From: Mycobacterium sp. E1214
Lineage (GTDB): Bacteria > Actinomycetota > Actinomycetes > Mycobacteriales > Mycobacteriaceae
Reading direction: 5' to 3'
Assembly: GCF_001666755.1 (NCBI RefSeq)
Contig: NZ_LZJC01000050.1
Span: forward strand, 17,334-81,333
Length of the DNA: 64,000 bases
A model generated the notes under the pieces. It made no database searches. It worked only from the letters and a program-made list of their open reading frames with translations, and had not been told where the DNA came from. Below are positions 1 to 9,034 of this stretch, in pieces (positions within the stretch are counted from its first letter, which is position 1; every line of letters starts with the position of its first letter). Position numbers and translations under genes: made by a program.

Positions 1-2
1 AG

Positions 3-785
3 CGCATCCATCCGGCCGACTCGCGGGTGCGCATGTTGGCCGAGAAAACGCCGGCGTCGTTCATCGCCTTCGACCTGCTGGCGCTCGGCGACACCGACTA
101 CCTGCGGCGGCCCTTCACCGAGCGCCGGGCGGCGCTCGTCGACGCCCTGCCGGAAACGGGCCGGTCAATCCACGTCACGCCGGCGACCACCGATCTCGAC
201 CTCGCGCAACGCTGGTTCGACGAGTTCGAGGGCGCCGGCCTCGACGGGGTCATCGCCAAGCCGCTGGACATCACCTATCAGCCGGACAAGCGGATCATGT
301 TCAAGATCAAGCACGAGCGGACCGCCGATTGCGTGGTCGCCGGCTACCGGGTCCACAAGTCCGGCGGCGAGTCGATCGGCTCGCTGCTGCTCGGGCTGTA
401 CCAGGACGACGGCCAGCTGGCGTCGGTCGGCGTGATCGGCGCCTTCCCGATGGCCGAGCGACGCAGGCTCTTTGCCGAATTGCAGCCGTTGGTCACCGAT
501 TTCGAAGGTCACCCGTGGAATTGGGCGGCCCACGAGGCGGGTGAACGCACGCCCCGCAAGAACGAGTTCTCCCGCTGGAACGCCGGCAAGGACCTGTCCT
601 TCGTCCCGCTGCGCCCGGAGCGCGTGGTGGAGGTGCGCTACGACCACATGGAGGGCCAACGGTTCCGGCACACCGCGCAGTTCAACCGGTGGCGGCCGGA
701 CCGCGACCCGCGCTCCTGCACCTACGAACAGCTCGACCAGCCCGTGACCTTCAGCCTCGCCGACATCGTGCCCGGCCTCGGTTAA
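3..785 (+). CDS. ligC: ATP-dependent DNA ligase LigC, 3' part (5' end outside window)
   Basis: The reading frame is open from base 3, so the gene starts before the window; about 260 C-terminal residues are present. Ligase nucleotidyltransferase motifs are visible: FIAFDLLAL (motif III), [10 protein letters not shown] (motif IV) and [14 protein letters not shown] (motif V, with the two lysines). These are followed by the OB-fold part, which ends with [15 protein letters not shown]. Enzymes of this family seal nicks in DNA using ATP through a lysine-AMP intermediate; the adenylated lysine lies upstream of the window. In M. tuberculosis ligC (Rv3731) sits close to a Nudix gene and tgs2, and both are found here a few kilobases downstream, which supports LigC over LigB or LigD. 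The assignment is by motif and synteny. Confidence 0.88.
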   Translation, partial: RIHPADSRVRMLAEKTPASFIAFDLLALGDTDYLRRPFTERRAALVDALPETGRSIHVTPATTDLDLAQRWFDEFEGAGLDGVIAKPLDITYQPDKRIMFKIKHERTADCVVAGYRVHKSGGESIGSLLLGLYQDDGQLASVGVIGAFPMAERRRLFAELQPLVTDFEGHPWNWAAHEAGERTPRKNEFSRWNAGKDLSFVPLRPERVVEVRYDHMEGQRFRHTAQFNRWRPDRDPRSCTYEQLDQPVTFSLADIVPGLG

Positions 786-2324
786 AACGGCGGCGGCTCG
801 TTGCGTCGCGCGACGCGTGCCGCGTTGAGCGCCCGTTCGGCGTCGATTCGGCGGGCGCGGTCCTGCCGCCGGGTGCGGCGGCGCGTCGGCATCATGACCC
901 CACGGTTCCCGGCTGGCGGGGAAGCTGTTGCCGCCAAGTGCAATTCGCCCGTCGGCTGACAGAGGGCAGGGTACAGCAGGCGGCTGCCCGGGTGGGTGGT
1001 GTAGGTGCGCCCTGACGGTGCGGTCCAGACGACGGTGCCGTCCGGGCACTGCTCGTCGGTCCAGCCCGGCCAGAACGTTTTCAGCAGATGATGTTTTCGG
1101 CACAGACATTTCAGGTTGGACGCGTGGGTCGGCCCGATCGGATAGGGCACGGTGTGGTCGATGTCGATGAACTCCGCGGGCGGGGCGATCGCAATCCGGG
1201 AAGCGGCACGTCATGTCCCGGCACCGGACGAACCGCTCCAACTCGGCCGACGGCCGGTACCTCGGCTCGGGTGGCGCGTCGCCGGGGTGCCACACCGGGC
1301 GGACCTTGGCGCCGCGATGGACCAACTCGGCCACCAGCGCCGGTGGTACCAGGCCGCCGCCGGGAATGACGGCGGACGGCGCAGGGGCGGCCGGAACGTC
1401 GGGTTCCGGATCCGGCGCGAGCACCTCACCGAGCACAGTCTCGGGGGTGACGACGATGCGTTCCGAAGGCCGTTCGCCGGACATGTGCGGGTCAGGAGCG
1501 ACGGCCAGTGCCGACTCGTCGGCCACCACGTGGACGACCACGGCGGCGGACCGCTCGTCGGGGCCCGTACCAATCGGGCAGGTGGCGCTCCCGCATCCGC
1601 ACGAAAGGTGTTGCGCTCCAACGGCGAGAGCGCCGAGCGCGTCGGCGCGCCGCTGCGCGAGGGTGCGCGGGTCATCGGGGCACACTTGTTCGGCGAGCTG
1701 GGTGAGCCGCCGGTCCAACGCGGCGGCGTCGGTCGCATACAGGCGGCCCCACAGGCTTGCGGTTCCCGACGCGTCGTCGGACTGATCGATGACGACCCGG
1801 CGGCTGCGCGCGGCGGCGATCGCGCGCAGCACAGCGCCGGGATCGTGTTGGTCGACGATCGCGTCGATGGCTTGCGCGGTCTTGCCAACCGACAGCGGGC
1901 CGAAACGCACGGCGGCATCGGCCAGTCGCGCGTCGACGAGCCGCAACGCATCGGGATCCTTGATCAGGTCGGTGTGCCACACGATCGTCGAAGCCAATCG
2001 GACGCCGATATCACCGCGAGCCAACAGCGCCGCCACCTGGGGCAGCCGGTTACCGAGCGCGACAGCCAGATACATCTGCGACGACGCCATCGCGTGGCTG
2101 ATGCCCTGTGCCGCAGCGACTTCCGCGGCCATTGCGTCCCAATTGTCACAGGACCAGTGCGCGCAATCGGTGGGACCGTCGGCGTGGCGACGCACGAACT
2201 CCGCCGTTGCCGCCAGCCGGCGCGCGGCGGCGACCGCCTCCGCGCGGGCGCCCGACGCGATCGGCGCCACGACGGCGGCGTCATCGGCACTACCCAGCGC
2301 CGCGGTACTCGACAAATCGCACAT
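782..2324 (-). pseudogene. 13E12-repeat family protein (DUF222 + HNH endonuclease), frameshifted
   Basis: The gene begins at ATG 2324 ([11 protein letters not shown]) and encodes an Ala-rich DUF222-type helical region followed by the start of an HNH nuclease domain ([15 protein letters not shown]). At about 1176-1184, in a GC-only run, the frame is lost. One base fewer on the coding strand would restore [15 protein letters not shown], then [17 protein letters not shown], and the correct frame then runs to a stop at 782. The second part is therefore intact in sequence but out of frame by one base. Proteins of this kind are repeated in mycobacterial genomes (REP13E12 family) and behave like mobile or phage-attachment-associated elements; their cellular role is not established. 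M. tuberculosis has no such gene between ligC and the Nudix gene as I recall, so this copy looks inserted. A sequencing error is the alternative to a real mutation. Confidence 0.8.
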
Positions 2325-2446
2325 ACGTTCGAAGATAGTCGCCCGTGCCGTCCACACCCACCTCTCGACGGCAATCTGTGGATAACTCCCCGACTGTGCA
2401 TAACCAGGCGGTTTGGCCGCAGCACCCAGAGGGCACGCCAGAAGAC

Positions 2447-2815
2447 ATGTCAGTGACAGCGTTTCAAGACCTCCCGCTGGCCGACCGCGACCGCAAGTGG
2501 GACGGCGATGCCGCCGAGAAGCGGGTGCGTAAGTGGGCGGACGCGCAGGACGGGCCCAACCAGAAATACCGAGACGCCCACGTCTGGTACGACGGCGACA
2601 AGAAGGACAACTTCACCGCGTACAAGCTGCTCATCGCCGACGTGATCGACGGCGACCTGAAAGCCGTGCCCCGTGGGGTGATGGCCGCCGGGGCCATCAT
2701 GGACGGCGCCCGCGGCGGTATCGACCTGCCCGACAACGACGTCGACCGCGTCAAGAGCCACCTGGCCAAGTACTACAAGAAAATGGGCGAAACCGCGCCC
2801 TGGGAACGGAGCTGA
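2447..2815 (+). CDS. Small phage-capsid-associated-like protein
   Basis: 122 residues from ATG 2447. The same frame is open further upstream, but the recognisable sequence begins at [18 protein letters not shown]. The segment [25 protein letters not shown], read here in two parts ([10 protein letters not shown] and [11 protein letters not shown]), and [21 protein letters not shown] resemble a short module often found attached to or near phage prohead proteases and capsid proteins. No catalytic motif is visible, so this is not a protease itself. It is divergent from the 13E12-type gene, with about 120 bases between them. Either a phage remnant domesticated in mycobacteria or a free-standing DNA-repair or stress-associated small protein is possible; the function is unknown. 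Confidence 0.7.
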   Translation: MSVTAFQDLPLADRDRKWDGDAAEKRVRKWADAQDGPNQKYRDAHVWYDGDKKDNFTAYKLLIADVIDGDLKAVPRGVMAAGAIMDGARGGIDLPDNDVDRVKSHLAKYYKKMGETAPWERS

Positions 2816-2847
2816 CTGCGCCGGGGCCGCCCTGGTAGCGGGGCTGA

Positions 2848-4113
2848 TTACACCGCGATCCGCAGTGCCGCCAACCCGCGCAGCGTCACATTGGTCTTGT
2901 AGACCGGGATGCCGTCCAGTCGGGCGTGCGGGAAGCGCGCCGTGACGGCGGACAGCGCCACGCCGGCCTCCAACCGCGCCAGCGGTGCGCCCAGGCAGTA
3001 GTGGGCACCGCGCCCAAAACCCAAGTGCCGCAAGCCTGTCCGATCGGGGTCGAAGACATCCGGCCGATCGTATTCAGCCGGATCGCGCTGGGCCGCGGCG
3101 GTCAGCAGCATCATGATGTCACCGGCGGGCACAGTGACCTCGCCGACCGTCATGTCGGCCGCCGCCGTCCGAGCGATCATCTGCACCGGCGGGTCATACC
3201 GCAGGGTCTCCTCGATGACGGCCGGTGCGCGGCCGGCGTCCGCGCCGAGCGCGGCCCATTGGGACGGTTCGCGCAGCATCGCCAGCACGGCGTTGCCGAT
3301 GAGGTTGACGGTGGTCTCGTGGCCCGCGACCAGCAGCAGCACGCACGTCGACACGATCTCCTCGGCGCTCAGCTGGTCACCCGACTCCTCCACCGCGATC
3401 AACCTCGACATCAGGTCGTCGCCGGGTTGCGACCGGCGCCGCTCGATCAGGCCGCGCAGATAGGAGCGCAGCCACATGCCGGCGTCCATCCGCTCGGCCA
3501 GGTTGTCCGACGGCGTCCCGGTGAAGGCCACGAACGGATCCAGCGATTGCGCCAGCAGCGCCGACACCCGGCTGAATTGCGGTTCGTCTTCCAGCGGCAC
3601 CCCCAGCAGGCGGCAGATGACCGCCACCGGCAGGGGGTAGGCCAGGTCCTCGACGACGTCGAAGTGCCCTCGCTCGGCGATCCGGTCGAGCAATCCGTCG
3701 ATCAGGGCGGTGATGTCGGGCCGCAGCGCGTTCACCACCTTGGGCGCAAAGGCTTTGCTGACGAGTTGGCGCAGCCGGGTGTGATCGGGCGGGTCGAGGA
3801 ATAGGAAGCCGGGCGGCGTCTGGGGCGGCACCGCGGCGCCCGCCGCGACCAGCTCGCGGGTTTGCTCCTCGATCTGGCGCCGGGCGGCCGTCGACTTCAG
3901 CCGGTCGTTGCTCGATGACGGGTGCCGCAGGGCCTCGTCACAATCTCGGTAGGTCGCGAAGACCGCCAGGTTGCCCTCGGCCAAGCGAAACGAGCCGCGG
4001 CCGCGGAACCGGGCGAACAACGGGTAGGGGTCCGCCCGCGACGCGGGGTCCAGCAGTTGCAGCAGCAATCCTTGCGATTCGGCCTGCTCGGGCTCCGTGG
4101 GCGCGGTGGGCAT
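2848..4113 (-). CDS. Cytochrome P450
   Basis: 421 residues from ATG 4113. All P450 hallmarks are visible: the I-helix motif AGHETT at residues 263-268, the ExxR motif EETLR at 301-305, and the heme-binding loop FGRGAHYCLG with the axial cysteine at 373. It is a soluble actinobacterial class P450 that needs ferredoxin and ferredoxin reductase partners, none of which is encoded nearby. It is the last gene of a minus-strand run (tgs2, Nudix, haloalkane dehalogenase, P450) with a 35-base gap to the dehalogenase, so co-transcription is likely. The substrate cannot be read from sequence. I do not assign a CYP family number; the protein does not match my memory of M. tuberculosis CYP140. Confidence 0.93.
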   Translation of the reverse strand: MPTAPTEPEQAESQGLLLQLLDPASRADPYPLFARFRGRGSFRLAEGNLAVFATYRDCDEALRHPSSSNDRLKSTAARRQIEEQTRELVAAGAAVPPQTPPGFLFLDPPDHTRLRQLVSKAFAPKVVNALRPDITALIDGLLDRIAERGHFDVVEDLAYPLPVAVICRLLGVPLEDEPQFSRVSALLAQSLDPFVAFTGTPSDNLAERMDAGMWLRSYLRGLIERRRSQPGDDLMSRLIAVEESGDQLSAEEIVSTCVLLLVAGHETTVNLIGNAVLAMLREPSQWAALGADAGRAPAVIEETLRYDPPVQMIARTAAADMTVGEVTVPAGDIMMLLTAAAQRDPAEYDRPDVFDPDRTGLRHLGFGRGAHYCLGAPLARLEAGVALSAVTARFPHARLDGIPVYKTNVTLRGLAALRIAV

Positions 4114-4148
4114 GCCGACATTCTGCCCGCAGCCACGCCGCGCCGCCC

Positions 4149-5054
4149 TCAGCGCCGCAGGAACTCGACGATGTGGCCGGCCAGCTCCGGCCCCGCGTCC
4201 TCCTGCACGAAGTGCCCGGCACCGCGGATCACGGGATGCTCGATCCCTTGCGCGCCGCGCATCGTGCGCTGGAAGACCGGGCCCATCGGCCCGGTGATCG
4301 GATCGCCGTCGCTGAACGCCACCAGCATTGGCGTCGGGCTGGCCGCCAGGGTCGCCCACGCCGCCTTGTTGGCCAAGGCCGCGGGATCCTCCGGTGACGT
4401 CGGCACCAACGCCGGCATGGCGCGGGGGCCGGCGCAGTACTCGTCGGCGGGAAACGGCGCGTCGTAACCCGCGCGAACCTGCGCGCTCATCGGCCGGCGG
4501 CACCCGCCCTGCACGAACGCGCCGATGTCGAGCGTCGGCGCCTTCGTGATGGCCTCGCGGAATCGCCACCAGACGTCGGCCATGGGTTGCTCGCCGTCGG
4601 GCAGGCCGGTGTTGGCCACGACCAAGCCGGTGAAGCGCTCGGGATGCTCTGCGGCAAGCCGCAATCCGATGAGACCGCCCCAGTCCTGACCGACCAGGGT
4701 GACGCCGTGCAGGTCGAGCACGTCGAACGCCACGGCCCGCATCCACTCGACGTGGCGCGCGTAGCTGTGGTCCTCGCGGCGCGCAGGTTTGTCCGAACGG
4801 CCGAACCCCACGAGGTCCGGGCAGATGACGCGATGCCCGGCGGCGGCCAGCGCCGGAATCATTCTCCGATACAGGTAGGACCACGTGGGCTCTCCGTGCA
4901 ACATCAACACGGGCTCGGCGTCGCGCGGGCCGTCTTCGACCCAGGCGACGCGCAGCGTGCCGCCCTCACCGTCCGGCACGTCGCAATAGTGTGGCGCGTA
5001 AGCGAAGTCGGGCAGACCGTCGAACCGGTTCTCCGGTGTCCGCAGCGTCAGCAT
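4149..5054 (-). CDS. dhmA1: Haloalkane dehalogenase (DhmA-type)
   Basis: 301 residues, an alpha/beta-hydrolase fold enzyme that cleaves carbon-halogen bonds by an Asp-linked ester. The nucleophile is Asp124 in GQDWGG, the halide-binding residues are Glu55 in HGEPTW and Trp125, the general base is His281 in RGAGHF, and the acid is probably Asp251 in FSDGDP. The Glu in HGEPTW (rather than Asn) is typical of the HLD-I subfamily, to which M. avium DhmA and M. tuberculosis Rv2296 belong. The length matches Rv2296 (about 300). The gene sits one base after the Nudix stop codon, so the two are probably translated together. The natural substrate of mycobacterial enzymes is not known. A catalytically related epoxide hydrolase is less likely because the halide-binding pair is present. 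Confidence 0.9.
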   Translation of the reverse strand: MLTLRTPENRFDGLPDFAYAPHYCDVPDGEGGTLRVAWVEDGPRDAEPVLMLHGEPTWSYLYRRMIPALAAAGHRVICPDLVGFGRSDKPARREDHSYARHVEWMRAVAFDVLDLHGVTLVGQDWGGLIGLRLAAEHPERFTGLVVANTGLPDGEQPMADVWWRFREAITKAPTLDIGAFVQGGCRRPMSAQVRAGYDAPFPADEYCAGPRAMPALVPTSPEDPAALANKAAWATLAASPTPMLVAFSDGDPITGPMGPVFQRTMRGAQGIEHPVIRGAGHFVQEDAGPELAGHIVEFLRR

Positions 5055-5055
5055 G

Positions 5056-5541
5056 TCACGTCCCTTCCCGCAAGTGCGCCAAAGCCGGATCAGCCAGCAA
5101 CCGATCCAGGAAGCCGACCTGGCCCTTCAGCAGCTTGGCGCGCGCCTGCGCCACCGAAAACCATTGCACCTTGTCGACTTCCGGGAACTCGCGCATCCGC
5201 CCCGAACCCTTGGGCCATTCGAGTTCGAAGGTGTTGCTCCGGGCGTCGGTGATGTCGAGGTCGCTGCCCACGGCGAAGGCGGTGACCACCTTGCCGCCGG
5301 ATTGTTTGATGGCCCCCAGGTCGACGCGCGGCCCGGCGGGCACCGGCAGCCCGAGTTCCTCGAGGAACTCCCGTTGCGCGGTCGGCCACGGGTCCTCGCC
5401 CTCGGCGTACTCCCCCTTCGGAATCGACCACGCCCCGTCGTCCTTGCGGGCCCAGAACGGGCCGCCCGGATGAGCGATCAACACCTCGAGGATACCGTCG
5501 CGCGCCCGGTGTAGGAGCACTCCCGCGCTCAATTTGGGCAT
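5056..5541 (-). CDS. Nudix hydrolase (Rv3733c type)
   Basis: 161 residues. A complete Nudix box GX5EX7REUXEEXGU is seen at residues 43-65 (Gly43, Glu49, Arg57, Glu58, Glu61, Glu62, Gly64). The family hydrolyses nucleoside diphosphates linked to another moiety, with divalent metal held by the box glutamates; the exact substrate is unknown. The neighbour tgs2 starts 6 bases upstream of the ATG, and the ligC - Nudix - tgs2 order matches M. tuberculosis Rv3731-Rv3734c. In this genome the dehalogenase and P450 are added behind it in the same direction. Confidence 0.9.
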   Translation of the reverse strand: MPKLSAGVLLHRARDGILEVLIAHPGGPFWARKDDGAWSIPKGEYAEGEDPWPTAQREFLEELGLPVPAGPRVDLGAIKQSGGKVVTAFAVGSDLDITDARSNTFELEWPKGSGRMREFPEVDKVQWFSVAQARAKLLKGQVGFLDRLLADPALAHLREGT

Positions 5542-5547
5542 CGAATC

Positions 5548-6903
5548 TCACAGTCCGACAGCATGTTCCAAGTCTTTGAGCGACGATTCCAGGTGCGCGA
5601 GCAGCCGCTGCAAATGCGGCACGCTGCGTCGGCAACCCACCAGGCCGAAGTCGAGATTGCGGGCGTTGTTGGCCAGCGTGATGTTAAGGGCCTGGCCGTC
5701 CAGCACGATGGACAGCGGGTAGTTGCCGTCCAGCCTGGCGCCGCCGCAGTACATCGGCTGGGTGGGCCCCGGCACGTTCGAGATGATGATGTTGAACGGC
5801 GGCGACGTCGAGTTCACCCAGCCCGGGACGGCCGCCAAGGCCAGCGCGGAGGTGTTGACCGCGGACAGCGCCAGCGCCTGAAACCGGGGCAACTGCGAAA
5901 ACACCGTCTTATTGCTGCGCATCGATTCGTTGATGGTTCGCAATCGTTGCGCTGGATCGTCGGTATCGGTCGCCAGGTTGCACAGGATGGCGCCGACGAG
6001 GTTGCCGCCGGCGTCGGCCTCGTCCTCGGTGCGCAGGCTCACCGGAACCATCGCGATCAGCGGCGCGTCCGGTAACGCATTCTGCTCCAACAGGTAATAG
6101 CGCAGGGCACCCGAACACATCGCCAGCACCACGTCGTTGACCGTCACCCCCGCCGCCCTCTTGACGGCCTTGATGCGCTCCACCGACCACGACTGCGCCG
6201 CGCACCGGCGGGCGCCGCCGATCTTGACGTTCAACATCGTTCGCGGCGCTCCGAAGGGCAGGGTGACCTGCTGCTCGAACAGCGCCGCCCGCGCCAACGA
6301 CACCGTCGAAGGGCCAAGCGCGACAAGCGATCCCGCGGTGCGGCGCAACGAGGCCAGCGGTGCCGAGGAGCTCCGCGGCCGGGGCCGTTTCGGCAGGGTC
6401 CACGGCGCCCGGATCTCGGTGTCGTCGGGGTCGGTCGACAGCGCGCGCTGCATCAACTTCTGCGCCGAGACGCCGTCGATCAGCGCGTGGTGGATCTTGG
6501 TGTACACGGCGAACCGGCCGTCTTTGAGACCCTCGATGACGTGCGTCTCCCATAGCGGGCGGTGCCGGTCGAGCAGGGCGCTGTGCCACCGCGACGTCAG
6601 CTCCAGCAGTTCGCGGACCCGCCGCGGCGACGGCAGCGCCGAGCGGCGCACGTGATAGTCGACCTCCACGTGCTTGTCGTATGCCCAACCGAGGTTGGCG
6701 ATTCCACCCACGAACGTCGCCGGGTGTTTGCGGAAGGTCGGTTGAAAATCGTCTTGGGCGGCCAGCCGGTCGTAGAACTCCCGGACGAAGCCGCGGCCGG
6801 CGCCCTGCGGCGGCTCGTACAACTGCAGGCCACCGACGTGCATCGGGTGCTCCCGAGACTCTCCGAGGAGAAATATCGCGTCGGTGGGCGCCATCAAGTC
6901 CAT
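5548..6903 (-). CDS. tgs2: Wax ester synthase / diacylglycerol acyltransferase, Tgs2 type
   Basis: 451 residues from ATG 6903 ([13 protein letters not shown]); the frame is open further up to 6957, but the family starts at this conserved MDxMxPxDAxF segment. The active-site motif HHALIDG is at residues 138-144, and the second conserved block NVPGP lies in the C-terminal half ([10 protein letters not shown]). Enzymes of this family esterify diacylglycerol or fatty alcohols with acyl-CoA and build storage triacylglycerol or wax esters at the membrane. Length (M. tuberculosis Rv3734c is about 454) and synteny with the Nudix gene support Tgs2. It is probably the first gene of a four-gene minus-strand operon and is divergent from the ABC exporter at 7033. 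Confidence 0.93.
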   Translation of the reverse strand: MDLMAPTDAIFLLGESREHPMHVGGLQLYEPPQGAGRGFVREFYDRLAAQDDFQPTFRKHPATFVGGIANLGWAYDKHVEVDYHVRRSALPSPRRVRELLELTSRWHSALLDRHRPLWETHVIEGLKDGRFAVYTKIHHALIDGVSAQKLMQRALSTDPDDTEIRAPWTLPKRPRPRSSSAPLASLRRTAGSLVALGPSTVSLARAALFEQQVTLPFGAPRTMLNVKIGGARRCAAQSWSVERIKAVKRAAGVTVNDVVLAMCSGALRYYLLEQNALPDAPLIAMVPVSLRTEDEADAGGNLVGAILCNLATDTDDPAQRLRTINESMRSNKTVFSQLPRFQALALSAVNTSALALAAVPGWVNSTSPPFNIIISNVPGPTQPMYCGGARLDGNYPLSIVLDGQALNITLANNARNLDFGLVGCRRSVPHLQRLLAHLESSLKDLEHAVGL

Positions 6904-7032
6904 CCACCCATTACACCCATTTCGGCTGGTTACCGAAAGCACACCGTGGCCGGACACGCGCCGGCCCGCCGCGTCCCCATACTGGGCTCAACAGACGTGC
7001 CGCCGATACGCCCCGCGAGGAGCCGGACCGCG

Positions 7033-8946
7033 ATGGAAAAGTTCACCCCGTCGATCGACTGGGATCACGAGCTGGCGTCCTCGACCCTGTGGATCGCCCA
7101 AACCTGGACGATCAGCGCCGGGTGCCTCGTGCTCTTCGGGGTCGCCGTCGTTCACCTCACCCGATGGGGCGAGCAGTTCTGGCGCGTGACCGGCCGCTAC
7201 TTCACCGGCCGGCACAGCGTCCCGGTATGGGTCTTGTTGGGCGCGCTGTTGCTGTCGGTGATGATGGCGGTGCGCATCGAGATCCTGCTCAGTTACTACA
7301 GCAACGACCTGTACTCGGGGTTGCAGACCGCGTTTCAAGGCGCCGGTGCGGGCAATAAAGCGGTGCGCGACTCCGGGATTCACGGCTTCTGGGTGGCGGT
7401 GTGGATTTTCTGCATCATCGCGACCGTGCACGTGTGCCGGGTGATGGCCGATTTGTATCTGACGCAACGGTTCGTCATCCGGTGGCGGGTGTGGCTCACC
7501 GAACGGTTGACCACGGACTGGCTGGACGGCCACGCCTACTACCGCGCCAGATTCATCGACGCGACCATCGACAACCCGGACCAACGCATCCAGCAGGACA
7601 TCGACATCTTCACCGCCGGAATCGGCGGTGCGGCCAACCACCCGAACGTCGGCACCTCCGGCAAGTTGCTGTTCGGGGCGGTGCACGCGGTGGTCTCGGT
7701 GATCTCCTTCGCCGCGATCCTGTGGCGGCTCTCCGGCACCCTGCACCTGTTCGGCATGAGCCTGCCCAAGGCCCTGTTCTGGATCGTGCTCGGGCAGGTG
7801 ACCATCGCGACGGTGGTCGCGTTCTGGCTGGGCCGCCCGCTGATCGGGTTCAGCTTCCGTAACGAGGCGCTCAACGCCGCCTTTCGCTACGCGCTGGTCC
7901 GGCTGCGCGACGCCGCGGAGGCGGTCGGGTTCTACCGCGGGGAGCGGGCCGAACGGACCCAGTTGCTCAACCGCTTCGACGCCACGATCGCGAACTACCG
8001 GCGCTACGTGCGGCGCACGATCGGGTTCCTCGGCTGGAACGTGACCGTCACCCAGGTGATCACTCCGCTGCCGTTCATCGTGCAGGCGCCGCGGTTGTTC
8101 GCGGGCAGCATCAAGCTGGGCGGGGTCACGCAATCGTCCAGTGCCTTCGGCCATATCGAGGACTCGCTGTCGTTCTTCCGCAACGCCTACGACCGCTTCG
8201 CCAGCTACCGCGCCGTCATCATCCGCCTCGACGGCCTGGTGCGGGCCAACGCCGCGGCGCGGCAACTGCCGGAGCTGGCGACGGCGCCCAGCGCCGACGG
8301 TGTGGTGGAGCTCGCCGGCGTCGAGGTCCGCACACCGGCCGGCGCGCAACTCATTTCGTCGCTCGACCTGCGCCTGACGCCGGGGGACGCCCTCGTCGTC
8401 ACAGGCCCGTCCGGCAGCGGGAAGACGTCGCTGCTGCGCGCGCTGGTGCAGCTGTGGCCGTACGCCTCGGGCACGCTGCGCCGCCCCGACGGTAGCCATG
8501 AGGTGCTGTTCCTCTCGCAGCTGCCCTACGTCCCACTCGGCTCGCTGCGGGCGGTGGTCTCCTACCCGGCCGTGGCGGGCGACGTCGACGACGCAACGTT
8601 GCAGGAGGCGTTGCGCAACGTGGCGCTGCCCAACCTCGTCGCCCGGCTCGACGAGGAGCGGGACTGGGCCAAGGTGCTCTCCCCCGGCGAGCAGCAACGC
8701 ATCGCGTTCGCGCGCCTCCTGGCGCTCCGGCCCAGGGCGGTCTTCCTGGACGAGGCCACGTCGGCGGTCGACGAGGCGCTGGAGTTCTTGCTGTACAACC
8801 TGTTACGCGCCGAGCTGCCCGACGCTGTCGTCGTCAGCGTCAGCCACCGCAGCACCATCGAACAACACCATCACCTGGAGCTGGCGCTGCTGGGCGGGGG
8901 CGCCTGGCACCTGCGCGACATCCCCGAACAGATTTCGTCGACCTGA
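7033..8946 (+). CDS. BacA/SbmA-like ABC transporter (fused membrane and ATPase domains)
   Basis: 637 residues from ATG 7033. The N-terminal half has hydrophobic segments near residues 16-42, 63-89, 118-143, 213-236 and 252-275, and the conserved stretches [12 protein letters not shown] and [21 protein letters not shown]. The C-terminal half is an ATPase with Walker [10 protein letters not shown] near 458, signature LSPGEQQR near 550, and Walker [13 protein letters not shown]. It is close to M. tuberculosis Rv1819c (BacA, about 639 residues), which imports vitamin B12 and other hydrophilic molecules such as bleomycin. Because it lies beside tgs2 instead of in the Rv1819c context, it may be a second copy. 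It stands alone, divergent from tgs2. Confidence 0.88.
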   Translation: MEKFTPSIDWDHELASSTLWIAQTWTISAGCLVLFGVAVVHLTRWGEQFWRVTGRYFTGRHSVPVWVLLGALLLSVMMAVRIEILLSYYSNDLYSGLQTAFQGAGAGNKAVRDSGIHGFWVAVWIFCIIATVHVCRVMADLYLTQRFVIRWRVWLTERLTTDWLDGHAYYRARFIDATIDNPDQRIQQDIDIFTAGIGGAANHPNVGTSGKLLFGAVHAVVSVISFAAILWRLSGTLHLFGMSLPKALFWIVLGQVTIATVVAFWLGRPLIGFSFRNEALNAAFRYALVRLRDAAEAVGFYRGERAERTQLLNRFDATIANYRRYVRRTIGFLGWNVTVTQVITPLPFIVQAPRLFAGSIKLGGVTQSSSAFGHIEDSLSFFRNAYDRFASYRAVIIRLDGLVRANAAARQLPELATAPSADGVVELAGVEVRTPAGAQLISSLDLRLTPGDALVVTGPSGSGKTSLLRALVQLWPYASGTLRRPDGSHEVLFLSQLPYVPLGSLRAVVSYPAVAGDVDDATLQEALRNVALPNLVARLDEERDWAKVLSPGEQQRIAFARLLALRPRAVFLDEATSAVDEALEFLLYNLLRAELPDAVVVSVSHRSTIEQHHHLELALLGGGAWHLRDIPEQISST

Positions 8947-8955
8947 CCGCCGTCG

Positions 8956-8983
8956 TTGACAGTCACTGCCAATGGGTCATACT
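8956..8983 (+). promoter_or_regulatory. Promoter with overlapping palindromic operator for the 9035-11524 operon
   Basis: TTGACA at 8956-8961 and CATACT at 8978-8983, 16 bases apart, resemble a -35/-10 pair. The -35 lies inside a near-perfect 17-base palindrome, TTGACAGT-C-ACTGCCAA at 8956-8972 (7 of 8 base pairs match). A repressor bound there would block the promoter. The TetR gene at 10895, last in the downstream operon, is the obvious candidate; this link is inference. Confidence 0.5.
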
Positions 8984-9034
8984 GTGCCATGCTGGGCGTG
9001 ACGACGCGCTCTCCCTGACCATTCGGAGGTCGCG

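Noticed and set aside
165..781. Continuation of the frameshifted 13E12 frame through the ligC end
   Set aside because: After the shift the translation is a shadow of both the true HNH frame and ligC; it is not a genuine C-terminal extension.
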